A stretch of DNA of 64,000 nt. Source: Lenzites betulinus. Its lineage: Eukaryota; Basidiomycota; Agaricomycetes; Polyporales; Polyporaceae. The position numbers were made by a program, and so were the translations under genes. The notes beneath the pieces are model-generated. The model worked only from the letters and a program-made list of their open reading frames with translations. It did no database searches and had not been told where the DNA came from. The stretch is taken from positions 1,070,844 through 1,134,843 of the forward strand of contig JABYQU010000006.1 in assembly GCA_022264855.1 (NCBI GenBank), in the 5' to 3' direction. Positions 45,186 to 57,171 of the stretch are shown piece by piece. The stretch's first letter is position 1. The number at the start of each line of letters is the position of its first letter.

Positions 45186-48100
45186 CTAGTTTGATCGAAT
45201 GAATAAACTCTCCTCCACCGCTCTACCCTTGCCCTTATCACGCCGCCCTGCAGCAGTCTCCTCCATCTCTCCTTCCTTCTCCTCCTCTGGCTGCTCTTCA
45301 GTCTTTACAAGCTCAAATGTCAAGTTGTAGAATTTGCAGAATGCGGAGCAGACATGCTCGGTTTCAAAAGCTATGAATGCCTCTGGGAGATTGCCACTGC
45401 CGAAGAGGGCGTTATCGCCGAGGTTGCTGGAAATACAGTGTCAGCATGCTTTCGTTTGAGAACAAGGAGTACATACGGGGAAGTCATGATCTGCGGATCT
45501 GAAAGCAAGGTGTCCCCGCCTGTAGTGGAATAATGTTTTCAGCAGTGAATGAAATCCAGGCATCGACTCGGACAGCCTCGAACATGGTCGGTTCGCTCAC
45601 CTTGGAAGTCAGAGATGTAGGCAAGACCGCCGGTTTGAAGCCATTGAAGGTGTTGGCAGAAGACGAGGAAATCGGCGATGTGTTGACGAGCCGCCGTGGT
45701 GAGCGCAGATTTGAGAGGCCGCGCCGAGTTGTTGTTGATGTATTTGCGCCATTTGCCCTCCTGAATGGGATCGATAAACTCTTCAATCATGAAGACCTTG
45801 CGGTCCATGGCCTGTCGAGCGACAGCTTCATGGCCATGATTGAGATCCAAGGCTTCTACTCCCTGCGCAACGCGTACATAGCGCAGCTCTGGAACCTGGA
45901 GCGGACACTTCTTGCCTGTCTCCCCGTCAGTGCTCCGGATGAAGTGATAGACAAGATCCATCAGAGCGGAAGCCCACTGCAGGCAGATGATGTCACGTCC
46001 TAGCAGTCGAATCTGCTTCTCACTCGGGAGGATGATGACAGGTGCGTCGGTCCGAAGGCCCTTGTCTGCCGGCCCTGACTCCGTAGCCCTGTCGATATCA
46101 ATGACTTCATCCGCCGCCCGAAAGCATTGCTTTATGGAGACCTTGGCGTTCTGAAAACCAGGAATGACTGGCCTACTCAACGCATACAATGCCTGCTTGA
46201 ATGCGCCACGCATGGGCCTGCCAGTGGGGTTGTAGATAAGGGTGATGTCGACTGGGACAATCCCATGGCTCCATGGCTGGCCGTCTGCTACACCCTTATA
46301 TGAACAAGCTGGGGTAGCGGTGAGAGAAGCATGTAGAGCATACCTTCGAAGATGAGCTGCTCAAAGGGAACAACTGGACAGACCTTAACACCAAAGTCCA
46401 CATTGATTGTGTGCACTGAAAGAGAGCGCAATTAGAACTACACGAAGCATCAAATCCAAAGTCTGACACATACAAAATGAAATGGCAGCTGGCATAGATG
46501 GTCCACTCTGCGCCTTGAGCGCCGTCCTGATCTTATTGCGGGACACTGACAATGACATCTTCTGGCCAGATGCCGAGAGTGGCATATTTGCCGGTCCCTG
46601 ACGTAGAGTGAGAATGGTCAAACGATGATCATGTTTCTGAAGCACACCTGGGCTTGTGTCGTAGCGCTGCTGGCTCCCAATGTTGATGGTTGGCCTTGGT
46701 GTATCGCTTTAGCAGGGGACATTTCTAATTCCCTATCCACCGTGTCATCCACTGACGATAGAAGACCGTTGATGAATGCATTACTGGCTGATCATGTAGA
46801 AATGCAAAATGGATTTGCTTACCTTCAATGTGTTTCACACTTGCATGACTCGCTGCCGATTTGGATACTACCTGTGTCAGCTGGTACAGCTTTTAGTGAC
46901 TGTACATCACCAGAAAGGAATAGGCTGCATACCTGTCGCACTGCATTGCCCAAATGCGCTCGTGCTGGACCACTGGAATGTTGATGTGCCTGGTTGTCAT
47001 CATCAGAGTCGGAACCGAGAGGCTGATGAATGGAATTGTAAGCATGTGTTTAGAGAGATGCCAATGCTTTGCCACTACATACAAAACCGTCTTCAAAGCG
47101 CTCCTTGCGTCGCACAACCTTGTGGTAAGCATTTGGCGGCATCTCGAGATACATGTCAATCGAGGCATTCTTTTTGATGACAGGTTGCTTGTTGCGGCCA
47201 GCACCCTTGTCCGTCATCACAAAGGGAAGGATGGCGTCAACATCTTCCTGGTCCAGGAGGGGGATGATCTGAATCCACGTCTTCGTCCGGAGATTGCACT
47301 CATCGTATGGCAGTGTGGCATTGTGCGACCACTCCTTGAAATCGGGAAGGAGGGCAGCAGCAACGAGCGCTTTGAGTTGTGCAGCACCAACATGGGCCGG
47401 GACATTTGGAATGGAGTTACGTATATTCTATGCAGCTTATGTCAGACATCAGCTTGTGATGTGATGCAGGAATAACGCACTGATATTTGAGTGACTGTCT
47501 TCCTCCCTTCTAACTGGACCACCATGGACGCCTTCACTGTAACCAGATGGGACAATGCTCCCCCGCCTTGGTATGCTGAACGCTGAAGAAGTGTTCTGAC
47601 AGTAGCATACAGATCATGAACACCAGCTGCGTAGCCGTAAGTGCGTTGCTTAGTGGGCTTGAGGAAGTCTGCGAGCTCGTTGAGCCTCGTCAACCCAGGA
47701 ACTGCACCAACAGGCTGAGCAGCACTGCGGTGGCTGGGAGCAGGGCGTGCTGGAATTGCGGGTGGAGGCATTCCTTGATATGGAGCGAGTGATTGTGCAC
47801 GACCGACAGCCACCACAGGTATCGAGCTCTCTTCAGAATTTATAAGTATGAGTACGGCTGCATGGCACAGCAATGTGCGTACCTCCTCGCTGTCCTGCGG
47901 CAATACCCTGATGGATCTGGCCTTTTGATGGGATCACTTGAGATGCTGACATTATGTGGCTACTATTAGATCGTCCATCTTTCCATAACACACTCAATAT
48001 TTGAGACGTACCAGCCCGGCTCATACTTTTAGTGTTATAGTACACTGCGCAATCTTCGCACAAGTATTTTCCATCAACACCAGGCCTACTAGATGCCATC

Positions 48101-48207
48101 CACCGCAAAGGACCTTGATCTGTAAGATGTTGTCGGTTACACCTCTTGTTCTCGCATCGTTTGGCCTCCTGCGATGTCCAGAGGCCGATAGCAGCGGGTG
48201 GTGCCAT
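45186..48207 (-). CDS. Alpha-type (MHCK/EF2K) protein kinase with N-terminal Cys-rich segment
   Basis: Atypical Ser/Thr kinase of the alpha-kinase family, strongly expanded in agaricomycetes. Start ATG 48207 (MAPPAAIGLW), stop TAG 45186-45188, with many introns. N-terminal segment with paired cysteines (KRCENKRC and KYLCEDC), likely zinc-binding. Kinase domain (about 46215-45300): GAFKQALYALSRP, KVSIKQCF (candidate lysine), CLQWASALMDLVYHFI, LRYVRVAQGV, FMIEEFI, WRKYINNNSARPL, FLVFCQHLQWLQTGG, YISDFQG and, after an intron, TLLSDPQIMTSP. The next exon has LFGSGNLPEAF and HVCSAFCKFYNL, the C-terminal Cys/His site. A Glu-rich tail ends FIRSN. The gene looks intact. Substrate unknown. Confidence 0.92.
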
Positions 48208-48431
48208 TGTTTGGGCGAGGACCGATGAAAAGAACGTGAGATAATTAGAAGCAAGTGGTAGGATATGAACAGAGCCCCAGCAGATTATGTGCGCATAGGT
48301 TACGAGCTTTTAGAATGCTGATGAGTGTAGAGAGAGAGAGGACTGGAAGCAGGATGAAAACAAATCTCATCTCGCAGTTCAGCCTATGTGGCTGTGTTGC
48401 TTGCCTCTTTGGGAGCCAACAGCCGTGCTCT
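48208..48431. other. Upstream region of the alpha-kinase gene
   Basis: 224 bases between the kinase start codon and the satellite array; any distal promoter lies inside the array. A GAGAGAGAGAG run occurs near 48330. Confidence 0.5.
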
Positions 48432-51186
48432 AGAAATGCTCTCAGCTGGGAACGGGGCAGCGAAATCAGGCGCGAATGGTGGCGTCTGATTCGCATTTGA
48501 AATGCGCACCAGGCGGTACCACATACGTGAAAAACGGCAGAGATTTAGTTGGGCTCCCTACCAGGCGGCAGCACAGTCGGGAAACACCAGAAATGCTCTC
48601 AGCTGGGAACGGGGCAGCGAAATCAGGCGCGAATGGTGGCGTCTGATTCGCATTTGAAATGCGCACCAGGCGGTACCACATACGTGAAAAACGGCAGAGA
48701 TTTAGTTGGGCTCCCTACCAGGCGGCAGCACAGTCGGGAAACACCAGAAATGCTCTCAGCTGGGAACGGGGCAGCGAAATCAGGCGCGAATGGTGGCGTC
48801 TGATTCGCATTTGAAATGCGCACCAGGCGGTACCACATACGTGAAAAACGGCAGAGATTTAGTTGGGCTCCCTACCAGGCGGCAGCACAGTCGGGAAACA
48901 CCAGAAATGCTCTCAGCTGGGAACGGGGCAGCGAAATCAGGCGCGAATGGTGGCGTCTGATTCGCATTTGAAATGCGCACCAGGCGGTACCACATACGTG
49001 AAAAACGGCAGAGATTTAGTTGGGCTCCCTACCAGGCGGCAGCACAGTCGGGAAACACCAGAAATGCTCTCAGCTGGGAACGGGGCAGCGAAATCAGGCG
49101 CGAATGGTGGCGTCTGATTCGCATTTGAAATGCGCACCAGGCGGTACCACATACGTGAAAAACGGCAGAGATTTAGTTGGGCTCCCTACCAGGCGGCAGC
49201 ACAGTCGGGAAACACCAGAAATGCTCTCAGCTGGGAACGGGGCAGCGAAATCAGGCGCGAATGGTGGCGTCTGATTCGCATTTGAAATGCGCACCAGGCG
49301 GTACCACATACGTGAAAAACGGCAGAGATTTAGTTGGGCTCCCTACCAGGCGGCAGCACAGTCGGGAAACACCAGAAATGCTCTCAGCTGGGAACGGGGC
49401 AGCGAAATCAGGCGCGAATGGTGGCGTCTGATTCGCATTTGAAATGCGCACCAGGCGGTACCACATACGTGAAAAACGGCAGAGATTTAGTTGGGCTCCC
49501 TACCAGGCGGCAGCACAGTCGGGAAACACCAGAAATGCTCTCAGCTGGGAACGGGGCAGCGAAATCAGGCGCGAATGGTGGCGTCTGATTCGCATTTGAA
49601 ATGCGCACCAGGCGGTACCACATACGTGAAAAACGGCAGAGATTTAGTTGGGCTCCCTACCAGGCGGCAGCACAGTCGGGAAACACCAGAAATGCTCTCA
49701 GCTGGGAACGGGGCAGCGAAATCAGGCGCGAATGGTGGCATCTGATTCGCATTTGAAATGCGCACCAGGCGGTACCACATACGTGAAAAACGGCAGAGAT
49801 TTAGTTGGGCTCCCTACCAGGCGGCAGCACAGTCGGGAAACACCAGAAATGCTCTCAGCTGGGAACGGGGCAGCGAAATCAGGCGCGAATGGTGGCGTCT
49901 GATTCGCATTTGAAATGCGCACCAGGCGGTACCACATACGTGAAAAACGGCAGAGATTTAGTTGGGCTCCCTACCAGGCGGCAGCACAGTCGGGAAACAC
50001 CAGAAATGCTCTCAGCTGGGAACGGGGCAGCGAAATCAGGCGCGAATGGTGGCGTCTGATTCGCATTTGAAATGCGCACCAGGCGGTACCACATACGTGA
50101 AAAACGGCAGAGATTTAGTTGGGCTCCCTACCAGGCGGCAGCACAGTCGGGAAACACCAGAAATGCTCTCAGCTGGGAACGGGGCAGCGAAATCAGGCGC
50201 GAATGGTGGCGTCTGATTCGCATTTGAAATGCGCACCAGGCGGTACCACATACGTGAAAAACGGCAGAGATTTAGTTGGGCTCCCTACCAGGCGGCAGCA
50301 CAGTCGGGAAACACCAGAAATGCTCTCAGCTGGGAACGGGGCAGCGAAATCAGGCGCGAATGGTGGCGTCTGATTCGCATTTGAAATGCGCACCAGGCGG
50401 TACCACATACGTGAAAAACGGCAGAGATTTAGTTGGGCTCCCTACCAGGCGGCAGCACAGTCGGGAAACACCAGAAATGCTCTCAGCTGGGAACGGGGCA
50501 GCGAAATCAGGCGCGAATGGTGGCGTCTGATTCGCATTTGAAATGCGCACCAGGCGGTACCACATACGTGAAAAACGGCAGAGATTTAGTTGGGCTCCCT
50601 ACCAGGCGGCAGCACAGTCGGGAAACACCAGAAATGCTCTCAGCTGGGAACGGGGCAGCGAAATCAGGCGCGAATGGTGGCGTCTGATTCGCATTTGAAA
50701 TGCGCACCAGGCGGTACCACATACGTGAAAAACGGCAGAGATTTAGTTGGGCTCCCTACCAGGCGGCAGCACAGTCGGGAAACACCAGAAATGCTCTCAG
50801 CTGGGAACGGGGCAGCGAAATCAGGCGCGAATGGTGGCGTCTGATTCGCATTTGAAATGCGCACCAGGCGGTACCACATACGTGAAAAACGGCAGAGATT
50901 TAGTTGGGCTCCCTACCAGGCGGCAGCACAGTCGGGAAACACCAGAAATGCTCTCAGCTGGGAACGGGGCAGCGAAATCAGGCGCGAATGGTGGCGTCTG
51001 ATTCGCATTTGAAATGCGCACCAGGCGGTACCACATACGTGAAAAACGGCAGAGATTTAGTTGGGCTCCCTACCAGGCGGCAGCACAGTCGGGAAACACC
51101 AGAAATGCCAGCGAAATCAGGCGCGAATGGTGGCGTCTGATTCGCATTTGAAATGCGCACCAGGCGGTACCCCTACGTGGAACACA
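48432..51186 (+). repeat. Satellite array, 157-bp monomer, about 17.5 copies (left arm)
   Basis: Head-to-tail copies of one 157-base unit; the same start-like position recurs every 157 bases from 48549 to 51061. Copies are essentially identical: I noticed only one substitution (GTCTGATTC to ATCTGATTC near 49740). The last unit lacks about 20 bases and then fades out after GGTACC at about 51170. Each monomer contains the near-palindrome CGCATTTGAAATGCG and two related blocks ACCAGGCGGCAGCAC and ACCAGGCGGTACCAC. Since 157 is not a multiple of three, the open frames inside (84 and 71 codons) are repetitive artefacts. Confidence 0.98.
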
Positions 51187-51700
51187 GTGATGGGTTGTCC
51201 CCGTCAATGAGCAGTTGCGACTCCCAGGTTGGCACACTGGTATCTGCGCGCCCAGGTCTGCATGGTGCGCGCTACCTTCTCTATTGTCCTGGTGGCTCCA
51301 AGAGTAGCTTCGGTGTAGAGGATACATCTGCACTGGAAGGGGGTTCAGTGTGAGGGTATATTTCACTGGACAGGGATACATCTTGGATATATCCACAAAG
51401 GGATCAGAGCAAAGGTTATTGAGTGTAATGACTACATTACACGCCATGGCCATTCTTAGTTAGTAACGGACACTTTACATACCAAGGACACTTACTGTAG
51501 AACCTGGGCACTTGTAGCTTACTTGTACGGTCTTGGCACTCATTCGCATACTGTAGGTTTCATTTGTTATGATGGGCATGATGAGCGCGGCGATACTCAC
51601 ATGCCCATCGTGTATGCGCGCCCGTTGTGACAGTAAGGGATAGTGGCACGCCAAGACACGTGACTGCGCGCCATCCTTTTCCTTGATCCCCTTCCACTTC
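51187..51700. other. Spacer between left satellite array and copia LTR region
   Basis: No recognised gene or element. An open minus-strand stretch (51070-51453) overlaps the satellite end and is not credible as a gene. Confidence 0.4.
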
Positions 51701-52158
51701 TCACACCTCAGTCTTCACCACCATGACTGAGGTGAGCTACAATACAATTTATGAGCAATGTAACTCAGTCTCGTATAAGTGGACTAATACATATATTGAA
51801 GTATACCTATGAGCAATGTAACTAAGTGATAACAAGGCGCATAAGTAATCAGTAAGAATCATATAAGTAAGTGGCTCACCTCAGTCTCATATAAGCGGAC
51901 TGAGGTGAGCCTACGATGCGACACCGGTATAAGTATGTATCGTAAACAAAAGAGTCCATATACAATCAGTACAACGTAGCTAGGAACATTCTTGTCCAGT
52001 CGCGAGCCAAGCGTGATGTCCGCGCGGTGCGCGTGACGTGCGCGCGGGGTATACAAAGAGGTCGCGACCTCACAGCGTGCGACACTGGCGACGTGCCACT
52101 CGAGCACAACGCGTGAGGGCCCGCGCGGATTGCCAAGCGCGGCCCGTATTGTTCAACA
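51701..52158 (-). repeat. Probable 3' LTR of the Ty1/copia element
   Basis: Minus strand: directly after the pol stop comes a purine tract ATTGAGGGGGAG (52159-52170) and then TGTTGAAC at 52158, a typical polypurine tract and LTR start. The distal LTR end was not defined; 51701 is a guess. Within it, GGCTCACCTCAGT (51873-51885) and ACTGAGGTGAGCC (51899-51911) form a 13-bp perfect hairpin. Confidence 0.55.
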
Positions 52159-55100
52159 CTCCCCCTCAATCCGCGGCGAGGCCGAGCGCGGATGCGAAGT
52201 GCTTGACCTTGACGGAGGGGAGCACCTTGGTAAGGGTATCAGCAGTCATGTCTTCGGTAGGGCAGTAGATAAGACAAATCGAGCCTGCCTCGATCGAGTA
52301 GCGAATGAAATGGTACCGTATGTCGATGTGCTTCGTGCGCACGTGATATGAGCCGTCCTCAGTGAGTGCAATTGCGGATTTGCTATTGCTATAGAGCGGA
52401 GTAGGTGCGGCGAGAGGGCGGAAGACTTCGCTGATAAGGTGGCGAAGCCAGAGGGCTTCCTTCGCGGCGTGTAGCTGCGACATACTCGGATTCCGCAGTC
52501 GAGAGCGTGACCAGTTCTTGCTTCTTTGAGGACCACGAGATCGCGCCGTCCACCAGAAAAACGTAACCAGTGATCGCGCGGCGGTGCTCTTGTGATGCGC
52601 AGTCCGCATTGACGAATCCTTTGAGGCCGCAGTGCGTGCCACCGTAGACGAGCGAAAGGCGCTTCATACCGAGCAGGTACCTGAACACGCGCTTGACTGC
52701 TTCCCAATGCGGCCAGCCAGGGTTCTGCGAGAATTGTGCGAGAGTTGAGATTGCGAACACGATGTCGGGGCGCTGATGCACTGAAACCTGCTATAACAGC
52801 AGGATAGAGGGCGCGGCCGAGAGCCTAGGGGGGCGAGGCCGGACGTAGTGCGGGGAGGGAAGGATAATGCCTGCGAGTAAGGGCCGGTTTCCCTTCACTG
52901 GGCTTCCACGAAGTGTTGCAGGCCGCGGTCGTCCTGCTAGCGCGGAGGGAAAGGGGTACGCGGTTCGCTGGTTCTATCACAACCGGTCGCAGTGCCAGCA
53001 AACTGGTAAGGAGGCGTGGACGGGCAGTCGCGATGGTCATAGGAAGCCGCAATCGCAATCGCAAGTTCACGTCGCAGCTCGCGGTCGCAGTTCGCAGTTC
53101 GCGGTCGCAGTCGCAGTCGCAGTCGGTACCAGGGCCATTCTATGAGATCTGAGGGGTGGGGATTGCTTGGGTTCTGAAAACTACGGAGCACGGAATATAT
53201 ACATGGACGATGCCGGGTCGCTCTCCTAAAGTCCGAGATCAGCCGGTCGCACGGCCAGACTCCTCCTGCCGCGACTACGGCCCTCAGGCGCCCGCGACTC
53301 AGCCGGGCGTGCGACGGCTTGCGATGGGCTTGCGACGGCTGCGCCTCAGCCTGCTACGCCCGTGCCTAGCTGTACCGTTCCGGCCTCAGCGGGCTGCAGG
53401 TCGCATCAGCGCATCCCCATTGTGGCGTACATGAGTGAGCCGATCGCCTCCTTGTACGGGATGCGGTGATGCACTCAACCGACCGGTAAGGACGGATGAA
53501 AGAGACGGTCGAGAGCCCAGAAGGTCGAGACCGGGCTGCGAAGACGTCTCGCGGAGCGCGAGGAGATGCAAGGTTCGCGTCGGGTGCCCTTACGGCGGCG
53601 CAGTACGCAGAGAAGCGCGGAGGGAGGGGAGGGGTAGCGGTAGGGCGGAAGGTGTGCAACGACTCAGCTGAGCTGGCGTTTCCGCAGTACGCAGGAGGGT
53701 CGCTTCGTAGCCGGTGTCGGCGTCGCAGAAGACTCGTAACGCAATCGCAACGCTAAACACTAAATCGCAGGGGTTTGCAGTTCGCAGAGTTCGCAGGGTT
53801 CGCAGTTCGCAGTTCGCTGTTCGCAGGGTCGTCGCTGGGTTCTTCGAGGGAAAGTGAGACTCTGAGCCCAGGGGGGTCTGATTGTCACGGCCCGAGGGCG
53901 TAGGTATTTACAGGGAGAGTCCGCACGTCCGATGTCATCAGAAAGTCTCTACGGAAGGTCCATCGCGAAGGGGATCGAGGCCACGATGCGCCGGCCGCTA
54001 ACGCGTAACGCGGAACGCGGAACGTACCATCGCGCTCCGTATGGACCGACGCCACGGAACGCAAGCCCTCGCGCGCGGATCGGCCCATGTCCTCGCAATA
54101 CCGCGCGATAAGCCGTCCGCATACGGGCAAGGCCCCCTGCGCTGCGATGAGTCCTCCGCACCACGAAGCCCTCGGACTCGCGGAAACCGCGAAAAGAGTA
54201 GGTCGCGGGCGTTGGCTCGGCACGGGGCGTATCAGCGGCGCATACGCGCAACTTCAGTGGCACTCTCCGGGCACTGCGTCTTCGAGAGGGGCGCGTGCGG
54301 GTCCATCGGAGTCGAAACCGGCTTGAGATCATCGAAATTGAATCGTGTGACGATCACGTCGATGTACGCGTGCTGCGAGAGCGCGAGGGTGCGGTTCGCG
54401 CGGTCGCGCGAGATCTTGATGCCCAGCAGCCAGCCGACAGGCCCAAGTTCGGTGAGTTTGTACTTCACGCCAATTGCGGTTTTGCACACATTGAGCAGGC
54501 GCTGCACGCTGGCAACAATGAGACAGTCATCCACATGAATCACGAGTACCGCAAGGTCCGAACCGGAGCGCTTGAAGAATACGCCGTAGTTGGCTTCGGC
54601 GCGCATGAACCCAAGGTCAGCAAGTGTGGCGCAAAGGGTCTCGTACCATTTTTGCCCGCCCTGCTTCAGGCCGTAAAGCGCCTTATTGAGCTTGAGAACG
54701 TACTTGCACCGGTCCACGAACTCGTGATGGGGCGGCTGCTCGAGGTAGACATTTTTGTCGAGCTTTGAGTTGAGGTAGACTGAGTTGAAGTCGAAGGTTT
54801 CCGCGGGCCAGTCGTTGCGCGCGGTGATTGCCAGGATGAGTCGAAAAGACGAAAGCTTAGCCACAGGTGCAAAAGTCTCGTAGTAGTCCATGCCATAGGC
54901 TTGCATGAAACCGAGCGCAACAAGGTGCGCCTTGTACTTGTCAATTTTGCCGGCGGCATTCTTCTTGATGCGGAGCACCCATTTAGAGTCCACCACATTG
55001 CCGGTCCAAGGCCGATCGACGATCACCCAGGTACCGTTCCTGTTCAGGCTCTTGATCTCCGATTTGATCTCCTCTTTCCATTTCGACCAATCTGGGCGCT

Positions 55101-56545
55101 TCTTCGCCTCCTCGTACGCCGGCTCGATGCACTCCACTTCGCCTATTGCTGCTGCCATTGTGAGCTCCTCTTCGGCCACCTGGGCTTGCTCAAAAGCGAT
55201 TGCGGCCGCTTTGGGTTCTTCAGCTATCTCCTCAACATGTGCGTTCTCAGTCCCGGCTTGAACTCCTCTCGGCAACACTTGGTCGCGCACTCTCCCGGTT
55301 GCACTCCCTTCGCCCGTGTGCAGCCTGCGAATGTAGTCCGATTCCTTGCGCGCACGCTTCGGACAACCTTCGGACATATTCTTGAAGTTTCCACCAAGTA
55401 CATCGGGCGCACAAGGCTTGCGCGATGCTTCCTTGGGGGGCAGGAGGCTCAGGAATAGAAGGGGCAGTGGGAGAATCGGGAGCCAGAGAGGTGGCCCGCT
55501 CGCTATGGTGAGTCTTGTTTTCTTTCTACATTTTCTTCTCCCCCTCGAGCGGAGGCACCTCGATGTCGAGAGGTCCATTCTTGACGTTGAAGCGGACACT
55601 GCGCTCGACGGTCACTGTATGGTGATCTGGCCAGTAGATGTGGTGGGCGTCAGTCTCTTCGTCGAAACCAACCCAGCGGGCAATCACGGCCCAGCTTGCG
55701 AGCTTCGAACCGCCAGGAGAGTGCACGCGGACCTCACAGCCCCACGGGTGCAGATGCGAGAGGTCCGGGACTTCATTCCAGAAGCATTCGTACGGCGTGC
55801 GGCCGTTGAGTGCGCGTGTAGGCGTGCAATTCTTTAGATAGACCGCATGGTGTGCCGCCTCGCCCCAGAGATTGTCGGGTAGCCCAGAGGCGTTGAGCAT
55901 CGCGCGAACCTTCTCCATGACAGTGCGGTTTGCGCGTTCGCTTACGCCATTGTACTCCGGTGTGTCGTGTGTCGTCAGCTTGCGTCGCGTGCCATGTTTT
56001 GCGAGGTACTCCAAGAACTCCGTACTCATGTATTCTCCCCCTCGATCCGTATGGAAGCACCTTATGCGCGCGCCCTTCTGGTTGAGAAGGAAAGCTTCGA
56101 CCTTCTTGTAGGCATCAAAGGTCTCATCCTTCGAGCGAAGCAGGTGCGCAAACGTGAAGCGTGAGTGGTCGTCGGTGTACATGGCGTTGTAGCGCCGCAT
56201 GCCCAGCATCTGGACAGGTGCGAGTCCCCATAGGTCCGAGTGGAGCTCGTCTCCGATGTTCTCAGCGCGCAGCCTGATGTGATTGCGCGTGATCGCCTTG
56301 CGTGTCATCTTCGCGCTCTCGCACGCATCGCAGATGGCCGGTTCGGGAGTGGAATCAAGTACAATGCCTTTTGTGAGGCCCTTCGTGACGACTGCGCGCG
56401 CAACTTCATACGAGACATGTCCCATCATTTGGTGGAGTTCCTCGATGCTGACTACATGCTCTCCTTTTGCAGGTAGCACTTTCTTGGCAGCAGGCGCAGC
56501 AAAATCCTCGCTTGTGTTTGTGATGCGGTACACAAGGACACCATA
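52159..56545 (-). mobile_element. Decayed Ty1/copia pol (integrase, RT, RNase H), 5' truncated
   Basis: Minus strand. Integrase 56545-55526: zinc HHCC region (ELHQMMGH ... CDACESAK), ELHSDLWG, FHTDRGGEYMS, GVSERANRTVMEK, and a WGCEVRVH..WVGFDEET C-terminus. RT open frame 55599-54232: WVLRIKKNAAGKIDKYKAHLV, ETFAPVAKLSSFRLIL, QPPHHEFVD, ALYGLKQGGQKWYE, and VIHVDDCLIV (DD present). RNase H follows from about 52781: RPDIVFAISTLAQF, NADCASQEHRRAITGYVF, TLSTAESEYVA, then after a frameshift at about 52480 AKEALWLRHLIS and TKHIDIRYHFIR. Integrase and RT are in different frames near 55540. Gag and protease are missing. An unrelated 1.45-kb insertion splits RT from RNase H. Non-functional. Confidence 0.95.
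52773..54222. mobile_element. 1.45-kb non-coding insertion in copia, 7-bp target duplication
   Basis: CGGGGCG occurs at 52766-52772 and again at 54223-54229. Removing the intervening 1450 bases and one copy restores a copia-like reading across RPDIVFAI on the minus strand. The insert has no credible ORF. It holds a hairpin near its left end (CCTGCT-ATAAC-AGCAGG, about 52788-52804) and two clusters of TCGCAG/TTCGCAG hexamer-like repeats (about 53030-53130 and 53735-53830). No matching terminal repeats seen, so the element class is unknown. Confidence 0.65.
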
Positions 56546-57171
56546 CACGTGTATTGGGTGGAGAAGCACAACATCACAGTCGTACGCAACTTCGTGTGGA
56601 AAAGCGACTCCGCGACGGCTCCGAGCGAGGGAGCGTGGTTGGAGTTGGAGGGGGCGGATGAGGAAGAAGAAGACGAGGACGAAGAAGCCGACGCTCGGAC
56701 CGACGCGGGCGACGAGGAACCGGAGACGGAGGACGCACCGAGCGGAGAGCGCGAGGAGGCAGTAGAAGTGGAAGCGGAAGCGGAAGTGGTGGAGCAAGCA
56801 CCGAAGCCCGAGGCCTTAGGGCGTGGCCATTGCGTGAAACATCCATCGTGCGCAGGCTCGAACACGGGGAAGGAACGGCCGACGGGAGGCAGCGCGGGCG
56901 CAGGGCACTCATCGCGAGCGAGGTGATGGGCGCACTCAGCGTGACACCCAAAACTGACGACAAAGACTCGTTTTTTGCAACTGCAGGAACCCGCGACTGG
57001 AACGAGTCGGCGCACGCGCTCGTAGCGCAGGCAGGGGGCGACCCAATGTCCGGAGATCCCACTTCCCTTCGCAAAGCACAAGAAGCCCCGGACTGGCCGC
57101 AGTGGCAAATCGCACTCGACGTCGAAGCCGACAACCTAAGGGCCCACAAAACCTACATCCTAGTCAGAGAC
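56546..57171 (+). pseudogene. Second Ty1/copia fragment, opposite orientation
   Basis: Plus-strand pieces match the stretch between copia integrase and RT: VYWVEKHNITVVRNFVWKSD, a long Glu/Asp-rich linker, then after a frameshift DPTSLRKAQEAPDWPQW and EADNLRAHKTYILV, after which homology ends. It abuts the minus-strand copia integrase near 56545 head to head. No complete domain. Confidence 0.75.

Noticed and set aside
48549..51140. Repeated 84- and 71-codon ORFs in the satellite
   Set aside because: They arise from the 157-base period and shift frame each unit; no start context or coding signature.
48432..51186. CRISPR-like array
   Set aside because: Units are joined directly with no variable spacers, and the DNA is fungal nuclear.
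52861..53145. Short ORFs inside the 1.45-kb insertion
   Set aside because: Overlap simple TCGCAG-like repeats and resemble no protein.
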